Of a DNA stretch of 15,508 bases, positions 7,127 through 14,200 are shown piece by piece. Each line of letters opens with the position of its first letter. Positions within the stretch are counted from its first letter, which is position 1. Location of the stretch: the NCBI GenBank assembly GCA_005239945.1, contig SBAY01000065.1, forward strand, positions 1-15,508. Direction: 5' to 3'. Both the position numbers and the translations under genes were made by a program. The stretch is from Nitrospira sp. (GTDB lineage: Bacteria > UBA9089 > CG2-30-40-21 > SBAY01). The notes below the pieces were generated by a model. That model was not told where the DNA came from. It ran no database searches and saw only the letters and a list, made by a program, of their open reading frames with translations.

Positions 7127-8233
7127 ATGCGTATCATCATTACCGGTGGGGGAACATTAGGGCATATCTATCCTGGATTGGCCATTGCGGATAAATTGAA
7201 GGAGAAGAAGGCATCAGAAATCCTATTTATCGGGACAACAGCTAAAATCGAAAAGGAGGTGATTCAAAAGCAAGGGTTTGATTTTAAAGGTATTGATGTG
7301 CAGGGCTGGACAGGGAAAAAGGGTATTTTAAAATTTATTACCAAATTAATCGTCGGTTTTTTTTTAGGGACAAAATACATAAGCGAATTCAAGCCGGATG
7401 TAGTTATAGGGATGGGCGGATTTGCCTCAATTCCAACAGTATTAGCCGCGGTTTTATTGAGAATACCAACTTTGATTCATGAGCAAAATATAATCCCGGG
7501 TAAGGCAAATCGCCTGCTGGCAAAATTAGTAGATAATGTGGCTGTTAGTTTTCAAGACTCTATTTCTCATCTGTCGGCCAAAAAAATAGAAGTAACAGGT
7601 AACCCTATCAGGGGGCAGATGGGAAATATACCCAAACAAGAAGCAAAAACTTTACTTGAATTAGAGACGGATAAATTTACCTTGCTGATTTTTGGTGGCA
7701 GTAAAGGGGCACATAAAATTAATGAGGTAATGAGCCAAACAATTAGGTTATTACCGCCGGATGAAATCCAGATAATCTGGGCTACAGGAGAAGCAGATTA
7801 TGCAGAGATAAAGGAATTGACGCAAAATTTACCCATAAGGACTGTGGTGGACAAGTTTTTCTTTGAAATGGCATTATGTTATGCCGCCAGCGATTTAGTC
7901 ATTTGTCGGGCCGGGGCAACTACACTGGCTGAAATTATTGCTTGCAGTCTGCCGGCTATCTTGATACCATATCCTTATGCCACAGATAATCATCAAGAGT
8001 ATAATGCTAAACTCTTAGCCGAAAAGGGGGTGGCTATGATGTTTAAAGAATCGGAAATAGCCCTGGAAAAATTAACCAGGAGTATCCTTGAATTAGCTCA
8101 AAATCGCAATAAACTCAATATGATGGCCAGAAATTACCAGACTCTGATAACTAAGGATGCTACTCAAAATGTTATTAACCTTATTTATTCGTTATATACT
8201 TATAAAAAGGGGAAGGAAAAGCAAAGAAATTAG
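7127..8233 (+). CDS. murG: MurG, undecaprenyldiphospho-muramoylpentapeptide beta-N-acetylglucosaminyltransferase
   Basis: MurG adds GlcNAc from UDP-GlcNAc to lipid I on the cytoplasmic face of the membrane, giving lipid II. It is a GT-B fold enzyme of 368 aa, a usual length. Visible motifs: N-terminal glycine loop TGGGTLGHIYPGLAIA (6-21), DVVIGMGGFASIP, LIHEQNIIPGKANRLLA, TGNPIR, the second-domain loop LLIFGGSKGAHKIN, and the UDP-GlcNAc site ICRAGATTLAEIIACSLPAILIPYPYATDNHQEYNA. The first loop reads TLGH where E. coli has TGGH, a mild variation. ATG 7127 follows GTAGGGG. The C-terminus is a short lysine-rich tail that ends exactly where the next hairpin begins. Confidence 0.97.
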   Translation: MRIIITGGGTLGHIYPGLAIADKLKEKKASEILFIGTTAKIEKEVIQKQGFDFKGIDVQGWTGKKGILKFITKLIVGFFLGTKYISEFKPDVVIGMGGFASIPTVLAAVLLRIPTLIHEQNIIPGKANRLLAKLVDNVAVSFQDSISHLSAKKIEVTGNPIRGQMGNIPKQEAKTLLELETDKFTLLIFGGSKGAHKINEVMSQTIRLLPPDEIQIIWATGEADYAEIKELTQNLPIRTVVDKFFFEMALCYAASDLVICRAGATTLAEIIACSLPAILIPYPYATDNHQEYNAKLLAEKGVAMMFKESEIALEKLTRSILELAQNRNKLNMMARNYQTLITKDATQNVINLIYSLYTYKKGKEKQRN

Positions 8234-8330
8234 TCAGGTATCAGGTGTCAGGTGTCAGGTGTCAGGAAGAAAAGAAGGATAAAAACTCTTTTCTTGACTT
8301 TTTACCTGATACCTGACACCTGATACCTGA
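8234..8330 (+). repeat. Heptad hairpin, murG-murC gap
   Basis: The left arm starts on the base after the murG stop: TCAGGTA, three TCAGGTG, then TCAGG (8234-8266). The right arm is ACCTGAT, ACCTGAC, ACCTGAT, ACCTGA (8304-8330). Positions 8234-8260 pair with 8304-8330 over 27 positions, with the single exception being a G-U wobble. A second stem AAGAAAAGA/TCTTTTCTT (8267-8275 with 8287-8295) lies inside. The order of unit variants is mirrored between the arms, so the arms arose by inverted duplication or are kept matched. Confidence 0.9.
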
Positions 8331-8353
8331 ACGCTTACATTTTAGGAGGCAAG

Positions 8354-9745
8354 ATGTTTAAAAAGGACCAGCATGTTCATTTAATCGGTATTGGTGGGAG
8401 TGGCATGAGCGGTATTGCTCAAGTCTTATTAAGCTTGAATTGCAAAGTTACAGGTTCGGATATTCACCAGGGTGAGGTAACTAAAGGAGTTGAGTCGTTA
8501 GGTGGGAAGATATACCAGGGTCATGATGCCCGTAATATCGAAGGTGCCGATGTGGTGGTCTATTCCTCGGCGGTTGGCCCTGATAATGTGGAAATAATCT
8601 CGGCAAAGGCTAAGCGAATACCCGTTATCCCCCGGGCGGAGATGTTAGCCGAGTTGATGCGGCTTAAATATAGCATTGCTATTGCCGGTGCTCATGGCAA
8701 GACAACGACGACATCGATGATTTCTTTAGTTTTGACTAAGGCAGGGTTAGACCCAACGGTAGTGGTTGGTGGTAGATTTAATGATATTGGTAGTAATGCC
8801 CGATTGGGGAGTTCCGAATATATGGTTGCCGAGACAGATGAAAGTGATGGAAGTTTCCTGAAACTGTCTCCTATCATTGCGGTTGTGACTAATATTGACG
8901 CGGAACATCTTGATTTTTATAAGGATTTAGATGAAATCAGAAATGCCTTTTGTACCTTTATGAATAAGGTGCCGTTTTATGGGAAGATAATATTTTGCTT
9001 AGATTGCCCAAATCTTCGTCAGTTAATAGAAAGGATGGAAAGAAGATTTACCTCCTATGGCTTAGCTGAAGAGGCAGAGATTAGAGCTACGGACATAAGC
9101 CTGAATAGTTTTCACTCCGAATATAATCTTGTGGTAGCAGGTAAAGAATTAGACAGGGTAAAAGTCAACATACCTGGAGTGCATTATTTAAATAATTCAT
9201 TAGCGGCTGTAGCCGTAGGCCTGGAGTTAGGGATTGACCTGTCCATAATAAAGGATGCATTAGCCAATTATAGTGGTGTTCATCGCCGATTCGAAATTAA
9301 GGCAGAGGTAAATGAAATCTTAATCATCGATGATTATGCCCATCATCCTACAGAGATTAAAGCGACATTAGCTACCCTTAAGTTAAAAAAGGAACAAGGC
9401 AAGCCTTCCGGGCGCATTATCGCTATATTTCAACCTCATCGTTATAGCCGAACAAAGGCATTAGCCCAGGAATTTGGTCAGGCATTCAATGATGCCGATA
9501 TGGTTGTTATTACCTCGATTTATGCGGCAGGAGAAAAACCGATTCCAGGTGTAGATGCCTCTTTAATCGTGGAAAATCTGATTAAACAAGGTCATTCGAA
9601 GGTGATGTTCATTCAGTCATTTCCGGAAATAGTCGAATTTTTGAAGAGTGTCATCGCTCCCCAGGATGCAGTTATTACCCTGGGCGCAGGCGATATCTGG
9701 AAGGTAGGGATAGAATTAAGCAAAAAATTGATGGAATCTGGATAA
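8354..9745 (+). CDS. murC: MurC, UDP-N-acetylmuramate:L-alanine ligase
   Basis: MurC attaches L-alanine to UDP-MurNAc, the first step of stem peptide synthesis, in the cytoplasm with ATP. The 463-aa length is standard. Domains in order: Rossmann-like N-terminal domain with HLIGIGGSGMSGIA and VVYSSAV, central ATP domain with GAHGKTTTT (112-120), ETDESDGSFLKLSP and VTNIDAEHLDFY, then the C-terminal domain with NSLAAVAVGLELGI, GVHRRFEIKAE, IDDYAHHPTEIKATL, FQPHRYSRTKAL and VITLGAGDIW. ATG 8354 has an ideal SD, AGGAGG at 8344-8349. It precedes murB in the common murC-murB-ddl-ftsQ order. Confidence 0.97.
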   Translation: MFKKDQHVHLIGIGGSGMSGIAQVLLSLNCKVTGSDIHQGEVTKGVESLGGKIYQGHDARNIEGADVVVYSSAVGPDNVEIISAKAKRIPVIPRAEMLAELMRLKYSIAIAGAHGKTTTTSMISLVLTKAGLDPTVVVGGRFNDIGSNARLGSSEYMVAETDESDGSFLKLSPIIAVVTNIDAEHLDFYKDLDEIRNAFCTFMNKVPFYGKIIFCLDCPNLRQLIERMERRFTSYGLAEEAEIRATDISLNSFHSEYNLVVAGKELDRVKVNIPGVHYLNNSLAAVAVGLELGIDLSIIKDALANYSGVHRRFEIKAEVNEILIIDDYAHHPTEIKATLATLKLKKEQGKPSGRIIAIFQPHRYSRTKALAQEFGQAFNDADMVVITSIYAAGEKPIPGVDASLIVENLIKQGHSKVMFIQSFPEIVEFLKSVIAPQDAVITLGAGDIWKVGIELSKKLMESG

Positions 9746-9780
9746 TGATAATTGGTGGGACGGATTATGCTTAGCGAGAT

Positions 9781-9838
9781 TTGGGGTTCGGGAAGAATAG
9801 AACTTATATGACCTATATGACTTCTTCTTGAATCCCAA
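9781..9838 (+). repeat. Inverted repeat with nonamer loop, murC-murB gap
   Basis: Positions 9781-9797 pair with 9822-9838 over 17 positions, 14 Watson-Crick and three G-U, with no other mismatch. The 24-nt loop holds 9-bp-spaced copies CTTATATGA and CCTATATGA, which resemble the nonamers near murE and in murF. The rest of the 148-nt gap (9746-9780 and 9839-9893) shows no gene I can support. It contains a stray GGAGG at 9846-9850 that is too far from murB ATG 9894 to serve it. Confidence 0.65.
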
Positions 9839-9893
9839 CACCAACGGAGGTTTAAAATCCCCCGGACCGATTACAAAGGCGGCATCATAAGCT

Positions 9894-10790
9894 ATGGATT
9901 TGGCTTTAGAACTTCAGAAAATAACATCTGACATCAAATTTAACGAGTCGATGAGTCGACATACCTCCTTCAGGCTCGGTGGCCCGGTAGATATTTTTAT
10001 AGAGGTAGGTGATGAGGAAAAATTAAGAAAGATAGTTGAACTTGTCTATCGAGCCGACAGACCATATTTTATCCTTGGTGGTGGAACTAATTTTTTAGTC
10101 AGAGATAAAGGAATTCGAGGGGTAGTAATCAAGTTGGTTGGCGAATTTAAAAAGATAGCGGTCAGTGACCGCGGTCTTATTGTCGGGGCAGGTGTTTCTC
10201 TATCAAGGGTGGTTAATTGGGCCTCTGCAAAAGGGTTAAGTGGGTTAGAATTCGCTGTTGGTATTCCAGGCACTGTTGGCGGAGCAGTGGTCGGTAATGC
10301 AGGCGTAGCGGAAAAATCGATAGGTGACTGCATAACTACGGTTAGGGTAATGGATAAACAAGGAACGGGGATTAAAAAATTAATCCCAAAAAACGGTGAT
10401 TTTTCCTATCGAAATAGCCATCTGAAAAAATATATTGTTTTAGATGTAGAAATTTTATTGACAAAAAACAAAATTTATAGTATAGTTAATAGAGTAGAGG
10501 AGTATAAGCAAAAAAGAAAAAATACTCAGCCGATTAAGGTTAAAAGTGCTGGCTGTATATTTAAAAATCCACCAGATAATTTCGCTGGGAAATTGATTGA
10601 TGAGGCAGGATTAAAGGGATTAAGAGTTGGTGGGGCTTATGTTTCACATAAACATGCTAATTTTATATTAAATGATGGCACGGCAACGGCAACGGATGTT
10701 TTAAATTTAATCTCAATGATAAAAAAGAAGGTGTTGGATAAATTTGGGAGGAGATTAGAGGAAGAGATTGTCATTGTTGGTGAGGAATAA
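9894..10790 (+). CDS. murB: MurB, UDP-N-acetylenolpyruvoylglucosamine reductase
   Basis: MurB is an FAD enzyme that reduces UDP-GlcNAc-enolpyruvate to UDP-MurNAc with NADPH, in the cytoplasm. Visible: SRHTSFRLGGPVDIF, the FAD-binding YFILGGGTNFLVRDKGIRG, GLEFAVGIPGTVGGAVVGNAG, FSYRNS with the conserved arginine (173), SAGCIFKNP (218-226), AGKLIDEAGLKGLRVGGAYVS, HANFILN and the C-terminal LEEEIVIVGE with the conserved glutamate. The 298-aa length and short middle suit type II MurB. Position 221 is Cys where E. coli has the proton-donating Ser, a substitution I believe occurs in other type II enzymes. ATG 9894 is the first start after TAA 9888. No clear SD precedes it, which is unusual in this cluster. 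Confidence 0.96.
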   Translation: MDLALELQKITSDIKFNESMSRHTSFRLGGPVDIFIEVGDEEKLRKIVELVYRADRPYFILGGGTNFLVRDKGIRGVVIKLVGEFKKIAVSDRGLIVGAGVSLSRVVNWASAKGLSGLEFAVGIPGTVGGAVVGNAGVAEKSIGDCITTVRVMDKQGTGIKKLIPKNGDFSYRNSHLKKYIVLDVEILLTKNKIYSIVNRVEEYKQKRKNTQPIKVKSAGCIFKNPPDNFAGKLIDEAGLKGLRVGGAYVSHKHANFILNDGTATATDVLNLISMIKKKVLDKFGRRLEEEIVIVGEE

Positions 10791-10792
10791 GG

Positions 10793-11755
10793 GTGAGGGA
10801 GTATTTTTTAGATAAGAAAATAGGGGTCTTGATGGGTGGCAAGAGCCGTGAGAGGGAAATATCACTTCGCTCCGGAAATAAGGTTTTAGAATCATTACAA
10901 AGACAGAAATTTTTCGCTGAGGCTTTAGACCCAGCAGAAAAAGGATTTATAGAAAAACTCCAGAAGTTCGATATTGCCTTTATTGCCCTTCATGGTCGTT
11001 ATGGAGAGGATGGTTGCATACAGGGGCTTTTGGAAATATTAAATATCCCTTATACAGGTTCAGGGGTGTTGGCCTCGGCCTTAGGCATGAATAAGGTTGC
11101 CTCTAAGAGAATATTTGAGGCCTGTGGTATCCCGACACCTAAATATTGGACATTTGAAAATGGATTAGAGCACGGCTGTGAAGAGGTATTAAGGAATTGT
11201 AAGATGCCTGTGATGGCTAAGGCTACCTCTGAAGGTTCAAGTATTGGGGTAATTCTGGTCAAGGAGGAAAAGGAACTAACTAAGGTTATCGAAAAATTGA
11301 TTTTTGAGTTTGGTGATGCCTTTGTCGAGGAATTTATTGACGGTAAATCGGTTACTGTGGGAATATTAGGTTGGGGAGACAATATAACGGCATTGTCTGT
11401 TTTGGAATTAGTCTCCCAAAATGAATTCTATGATTATCAGGCAAAATATACTCAAGGGATGACGGAATTTATTATCCCCGCAAGACTGAGTAAAGAAATT
11501 TATGCTCAAACTCAAATAACGGCACTAAAGGCTCATTTAGCCTTAGGTTGTCATGGGTTTTCACGAGTAGATATTATGGTTGGTCAGGATGGCACGCCGT
11601 TCGTTCATGATGTCAATACCATTCCGGGATTAACGGATTTATCTGATTTACCTGCCTGTGCTCAGGCAGTAGGCATTAGTTATGATGAGCTTGTCCTGAA
11701 GATGCTTTCTTCAAGCATGGCGCCAAGATGTACAGTAAGAAATACTGTGATTTAG
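10793..11755 (+). CDS. ddl: D-alanine--D-alanine ligase
   Basis: Ddl joins two D-alanines with ATP, making the dipeptide used by MurF. It has the ATP-grasp layout over 320 aa: GVLMGGKSREREISLRSG (substrate end), FIALHGRYGEDGCIQGLLE, NIPYTGSGVLASALGMNK, GIPTPKYW, MAKATSEGSSIGVILV, AFVEEFIDG, YDYQAKYTQG, FSRVDIMV and VNTIPGLTDLSDLP. GTG 10793 lies 2 nt after murB, with GAGG as SD, so the two are probably coupled. Oddities: the metal-binding triad reads D260, D273, N275, where the family normally has D, E, N, and VKP is replaced by MAKA. These suggest a divergent but probably active enzyme. The stop codon lies within the left arm of the next inverted repeat. Confidence 0.93.
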   Translation: MREYFLDKKIGVLMGGKSREREISLRSGNKVLESLQRQKFFAEALDPAEKGFIEKLQKFDIAFIALHGRYGEDGCIQGLLEILNIPYTGSGVLASALGMNKVASKRIFEACGIPTPKYWTFENGLEHGCEEVLRNCKMPVMAKATSEGSSIGVILVKEEKELTKVIEKLIFEFGDAFVEEFIDGKSVTVGILGWGDNITALSVLELVSQNEFYDYQAKYTQGMTEFIIPARLSKEIYAQTQITALKAHLALGCHGFSRVDIMVGQDGTPFVHDVNTIPGLTDLSDLPACAQAVGISYDELVLKMLSSSMAPRCTVRNTVI

Positions 11756-11861
11756 ACAGTAGACTATAGACATCAGATATCAGAATTAGGGAAAGATACT
11801 ATCAGGGACTAATTTCTACAGAGAAAAGTCTATCGTCTGAAGTCTGATGTCTGAATCACAG
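11745..11861 (+). repeat. Heptad inverted repeat, ddl-ftsQ gap
   Basis: The left arm has AGACAGT, AGACTAT, AGACATC and AGATATC (11754-11781). The right arm has AGTCTAT, CGTCTGA, AGTCTGA and TGTCTGA (11827-11854). The outer 14 positions, 11745-11758 with 11848-11861, pair with one T-G wobble, and the inner stem is imperfect. Near-identical 14-base direct repeats (ACAGTAAGAAATAC at 11732-11745, ACAGTAAGGAATAC at 11858-11871) lie at its edges and could be a target duplication. Confidence 0.78.
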
Positions 11862-11876
11862 TAAGGAATACAAAGA

Positions 11877-12725
11877 ATGAGGAGACAGAAAAGATTAGCC
11901 CAACAACTAAGTGAAAGGAAAAATAAATGGCGAAGTAAAAAAGGACGAAAAAGACTCATTAAAGGATATATTGAAAGGGCGGTTAAATTATTTATCTTAA
12001 TGGTATTGCTCGGAGGGATTTTTGGGGTTATCAAACTCAAATATTTTCTGACAGATTCTCCTTACTTCCGGGTTGAAAAACCAATAATTATTTTAGAAAG
12101 TAAAGGCATAAAGAAAAAAGAGGTTGAGCGGATATTTAAGGAATTTTGTCTGAAAAATTACTCATGTGTAGAGCCAAATATATTTAAACTGAATTATACC
12201 GATTTAAAAAATACCTTGTTAAAGAATTCTGAGATTGAAAAGATAAGCATTCAACGAAAGTTTCCTAACGATATATTAATTAAGGTTAAATCACGCCAGG
12301 CCGAGGCGGGAATATTAATAAACTCCCGTAAGTTTGGAATCGATAACAAGTTAGTTGTTTTTAAAACGGAAAATATCGAAGATTTGCCTGTGATTACGGG
12401 AGTGGGAACCCTAAAAATTGGTAACCAGACCGAAGATATCAGGTTGAAAGATGCCTTATTACTTATTTCAACAATAAAAAAAGGCGAAAGTGAGTTGTTT
12501 TCCAATATCTCAAATATTGATATTTCTAATCCTTATGATATTTTGATGATGACAAAAATTGGGGCAGTAAAGATACATTGTGGCTCCCAATTCGTGCCTG
12601 AGCGATTAAGCGAAAGGATAAAGGAATTAGAGACGATTTTAAAATATTATCAACAACAGATGCAAAATATGCCGGAATATATTGATTTACGATTTGATAA
12701 TATTATTGTTAAAGATAGAGAGTAG
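11877..12725 (+). CDS. ftsQ: FtsQ (DivIB-type) cell division protein
   Basis: FtsQ is a bitopic membrane protein that bridges early and late divisome proteins and binds FtsB/FtsL. The sequence shows a strongly basic cytoplasmic N-terminus (about 36 residues), one transmembrane helix at about 37-55 and a short YFRVEKPIIILES strand. A POTRA-like domain follows with the typical NIFKLNYTDLKNTLLKNSEI and RKFPNDILIKVKSRQAEAGI. A beta-rich domain comes next, ending in MPEYIDLRFDNIIVK, the characteristic C-terminal strand. The length of 282 aa is usual. Overall similarity of FtsQ is low in all bacteria, so the call rests on the architecture, these segments and the position before ftsA. ATG 11877 has TAAGGA about 9 nt upstream. 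Confidence 0.92.
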   Translation: MRRQKRLAQQLSERKNKWRSKKGRKRLIKGYIERAVKLFILMVLLGGIFGVIKLKYFLTDSPYFRVEKPIIILESKGIKKKEVERIFKEFCLKNYSCVEPNIFKLNYTDLKNTLLKNSEIEKISIQRKFPNDILIKVKSRQAEAGILINSRKFGIDNKLVVFKTENIEDLPVITGVGTLKIGNQTEDIRLKDALLLISTIKKGESELFSNISNIDISNPYDILMMTKIGAVKIHCGSQFVPERLSERIKELETILKYYQQQMQNMPEYIDLRFDNIIVKDRE

Positions 12726-12828
12726 AATTATTAATGGAATTTTCGATTTTGGATTTTCGATTTTCGATTGAGGAATCTTTGAACTTTTAATTTCTTCAAT
12801 CCAAAATCGAAAATCCAAAATCGAAAAT
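12722..12828 (+). repeat. Heptad hairpin, ftsQ-ftsA gap
   Basis: The left arm is TTTCGAT, TTTGGAT, TTTCGAT, TTTCGAT (12741-12768). The right arm is CCAAAAT, CGAAAAT, CCAAAAT, CGAAAAT (12801-12828). The stem 12739-12773 with 12794-12828 spans 35 positions: 26 perfect outer pairs, one C-C mismatch, one G-U, and a 20-nt loop. This is the strongest hairpin of the window. It ends 14 nt before the ftsA SD and has no U-tract. Confidence 0.92.
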
Positions 12829-12842
12829 CATTGTATGATAAT

Positions 12843-12849
12843 AAAGGAG
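12843..12849 (+). promoter_or_regulatory. SD site that decides the ftsA start
   Basis: AAAGGAG lies 8 nt before ATG 12858. The frame also opens at TTG 12831, but that codon lies against the end of the hairpin and has no SD. Confidence 0.85.
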
Positions 12850-12857
12850 TCTTAAAA

Positions 12858-14087
12858 ATGGCAAGAGAAGATACAATTGTAGGACTGGACATTGGGACCA
12901 CAAAGGTGTGTGCGGTCATAGGAGAGATAGATGAAGATAGGGTAGAGATAATAGGGGTAGGCACAAGTCCTTCACATGGATTACGAAAAGGGGTAGTGGT
13001 AAATATTGATTCGACCATCAAATCCATCGAGAATGCCATAAGTGAGGCAGAACTTATGGCTGGTGTAGAGGTATCATCAGTATTTACTGGTATTGCTGGC
13101 GGACATATAAAAGGGATGAATAGCCATGGTGTCATTGCTATCTCCAGGGGACGAGAGGTAACCCAATCGGATGTCGAACGGGTAATCGATGCGGCCAAGG
13201 CTATATCTATTCCCTTAGACCGCGAGGTAATTCATGTCTTACCACAACAATTCATTATTGACGGCCAGGATGGAATAAAAGAACCAGTGGGCATGTCCGG
13301 GGTCCGATTAGAGGTAGAAATTCATATTGTTACCGGGGCAGTTACCTCGGCACAGAATATTATCAAATGTGTCAATCGGGCAGGATTTGAGGTGGATGAT
13401 ATTGTTCTTGAGCCATTAGCCGCGGCTTATGCCGTATTAATCGAGGATGAAAAAGACCTGGGTGTAGTTCTGGTAGACATAGGTGGCGGGACAACGGATT
13501 TAGCTATCTTCATCGATGGAAGCATCTGGCATACAAGTATTTTGTCTATTGGCGGAGATAATGTTACCAAGGATATCTCGGTAGGTCTACGCACACCGAT
13601 TGTCGAAGCAGAAAAAATCAAGATAAATAGTGGCTGTTGTCTGAGTTCATTAATCAAGGATAATGAAACTATCATCCTTCCCTCGGTAGGTGACCGGAGA
13701 GAAAAGACCTTACCCAAACAGGTATTGGCAGAGATTATCGAACCGCGCATGGAGGAAATATTCAGTTTGATAAATCAAGAAATAAGGATGACTGGCTACG
13801 AAAATTTAGTTACCTCCGGCGTTGTTTTAACTGGTGGGACATCGATGTTGGAAGGAACAGTAGAATTAGCCGAACGGGTCTTTGATTTACCGGTGCGGAT
13901 TGGCACACCACATGGAGTAAGTGGCCTGGTCGATGTGGTTAATTCACCTTTGTATGCTACAGGTGTTGGCCTGGTAACTTATGGTATGATGCATAAATTA
14001 GAGGGTAAAAAAACAAAGTTTGGGGGCGGTAATGTATTCAAAAAAGTCCTCAATCGGATGAAAGAATGGGTGGGAGAATTTTTTTAG
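12858..14087 (+). CDS. ftsA: FtsA, actin-like divisome protein
   Basis: FtsA binds ATP, polymerises, and tethers FtsZ to the membrane while recruiting later divisome proteins. The sequence shows the phosphate-1 loop VGLDIGTTKVCAVIGE (8-23) and an FtsA-specific 1C/SHS2 domain (about 76-165, with VFTGIAGGHIKGMNSHG). It continues with the phosphate-2 loop VLVDIGGGTTDLAIF (204-218), GGDNVTKDI, EAEKIKI, and the adenosine motif VVLTGGTSMLEG. It ends with the C-terminal amphipathic helix FKKVLNRMKEWVGEFF, the membrane-targeting sequence. The length from ATG 12858 is 409 aa, as usual. Its stop codon is part of the first heptad unit (TTTAGAT) of the following repeat. Confidence 0.97.
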   Translation: MAREDTIVGLDIGTTKVCAVIGEIDEDRVEIIGVGTSPSHGLRKGVVVNIDSTIKSIENAISEAELMAGVEVSSVFTGIAGGHIKGMNSHGVIAISRGREVTQSDVERVIDAAKAISIPLDREVIHVLPQQFIIDGQDGIKEPVGMSGVRLEVEIHIVTGAVTSAQNIIKCVNRAGFEVDDIVLEPLAAAYAVLIEDEKDLGVVLVDIGGGTTDLAIFIDGSIWHTSILSIGGDNVTKDISVGLRTPIVEAEKIKINSGCCLSSLIKDNETIILPSVGDRREKTLPKQVLAEIIEPRMEEIFSLINQEIRMTGYENLVTSGVVLTGGTSMLEGTVELAERVFDLPVRIGTPHGVSGLVDVVNSPLYATGVGLVTYGMMHKLEGKKTKFGGGNVFKKVLNRMKEWVGEFF

Positions 14088-14178
14088 ATTTTGGATTTTG
14101 GATTTGAGGAATTTTGGATTGGGGATTGCGGATTGAAACCTTTCTTCAATCCAAAGTCTAAAATCGAAAATCCAAAAT
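14083..14178 (+). repeat. Heptad hairpin, ftsA-ftsZ gap
   Basis: The left side has TTTAGAT, TTTGGAT, TTTGGAT, then TGGGGAT and TGCGGAT (14083-14133). The right side has CCAAAGT, CTAAAAT, CGAAAAT and CCAAAAT (14151-14178). Pairing is imperfect but extends over about 30 positions. The words match those of the mraY-ftsW and ftsQ-ftsA elements. The ftsA stop TAG (14085-14087) lies inside the first unit. The ftsZ SD follows at once. Confidence 0.8.
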
Positions 14179-14200
14179 TAACATAAGGAGGTAAAAAAAC

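Noticed and set aside
8234..8330. Heptad tracts as CRISPR arrays or rho-independent terminators
   Set aside because: Units are 7 bp with no spacers, and the stems are not followed by U-tracts; genes of the same cluster continue directly downstream.
9746..9893. Short gene between murC and murB, for example the frame ending near 9890
   Set aside because: It has stop codons at 9798-9800 and 9888-9890, no start with an SD, and no recognisable motif.
12831..12857. FtsA start at TTG 12831
   Set aside because: The SD AAAGGAG and the conserved N-terminus (VGLDIGTTK) fit ATG 12858.
12731..13198. Antisense open frame of 155 codons over the ftsA start, and other minus-strand frames across the window
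   Set aside because: They lie opposite clear conserved genes, have low-complexity composition and no SD, so they are shadows.
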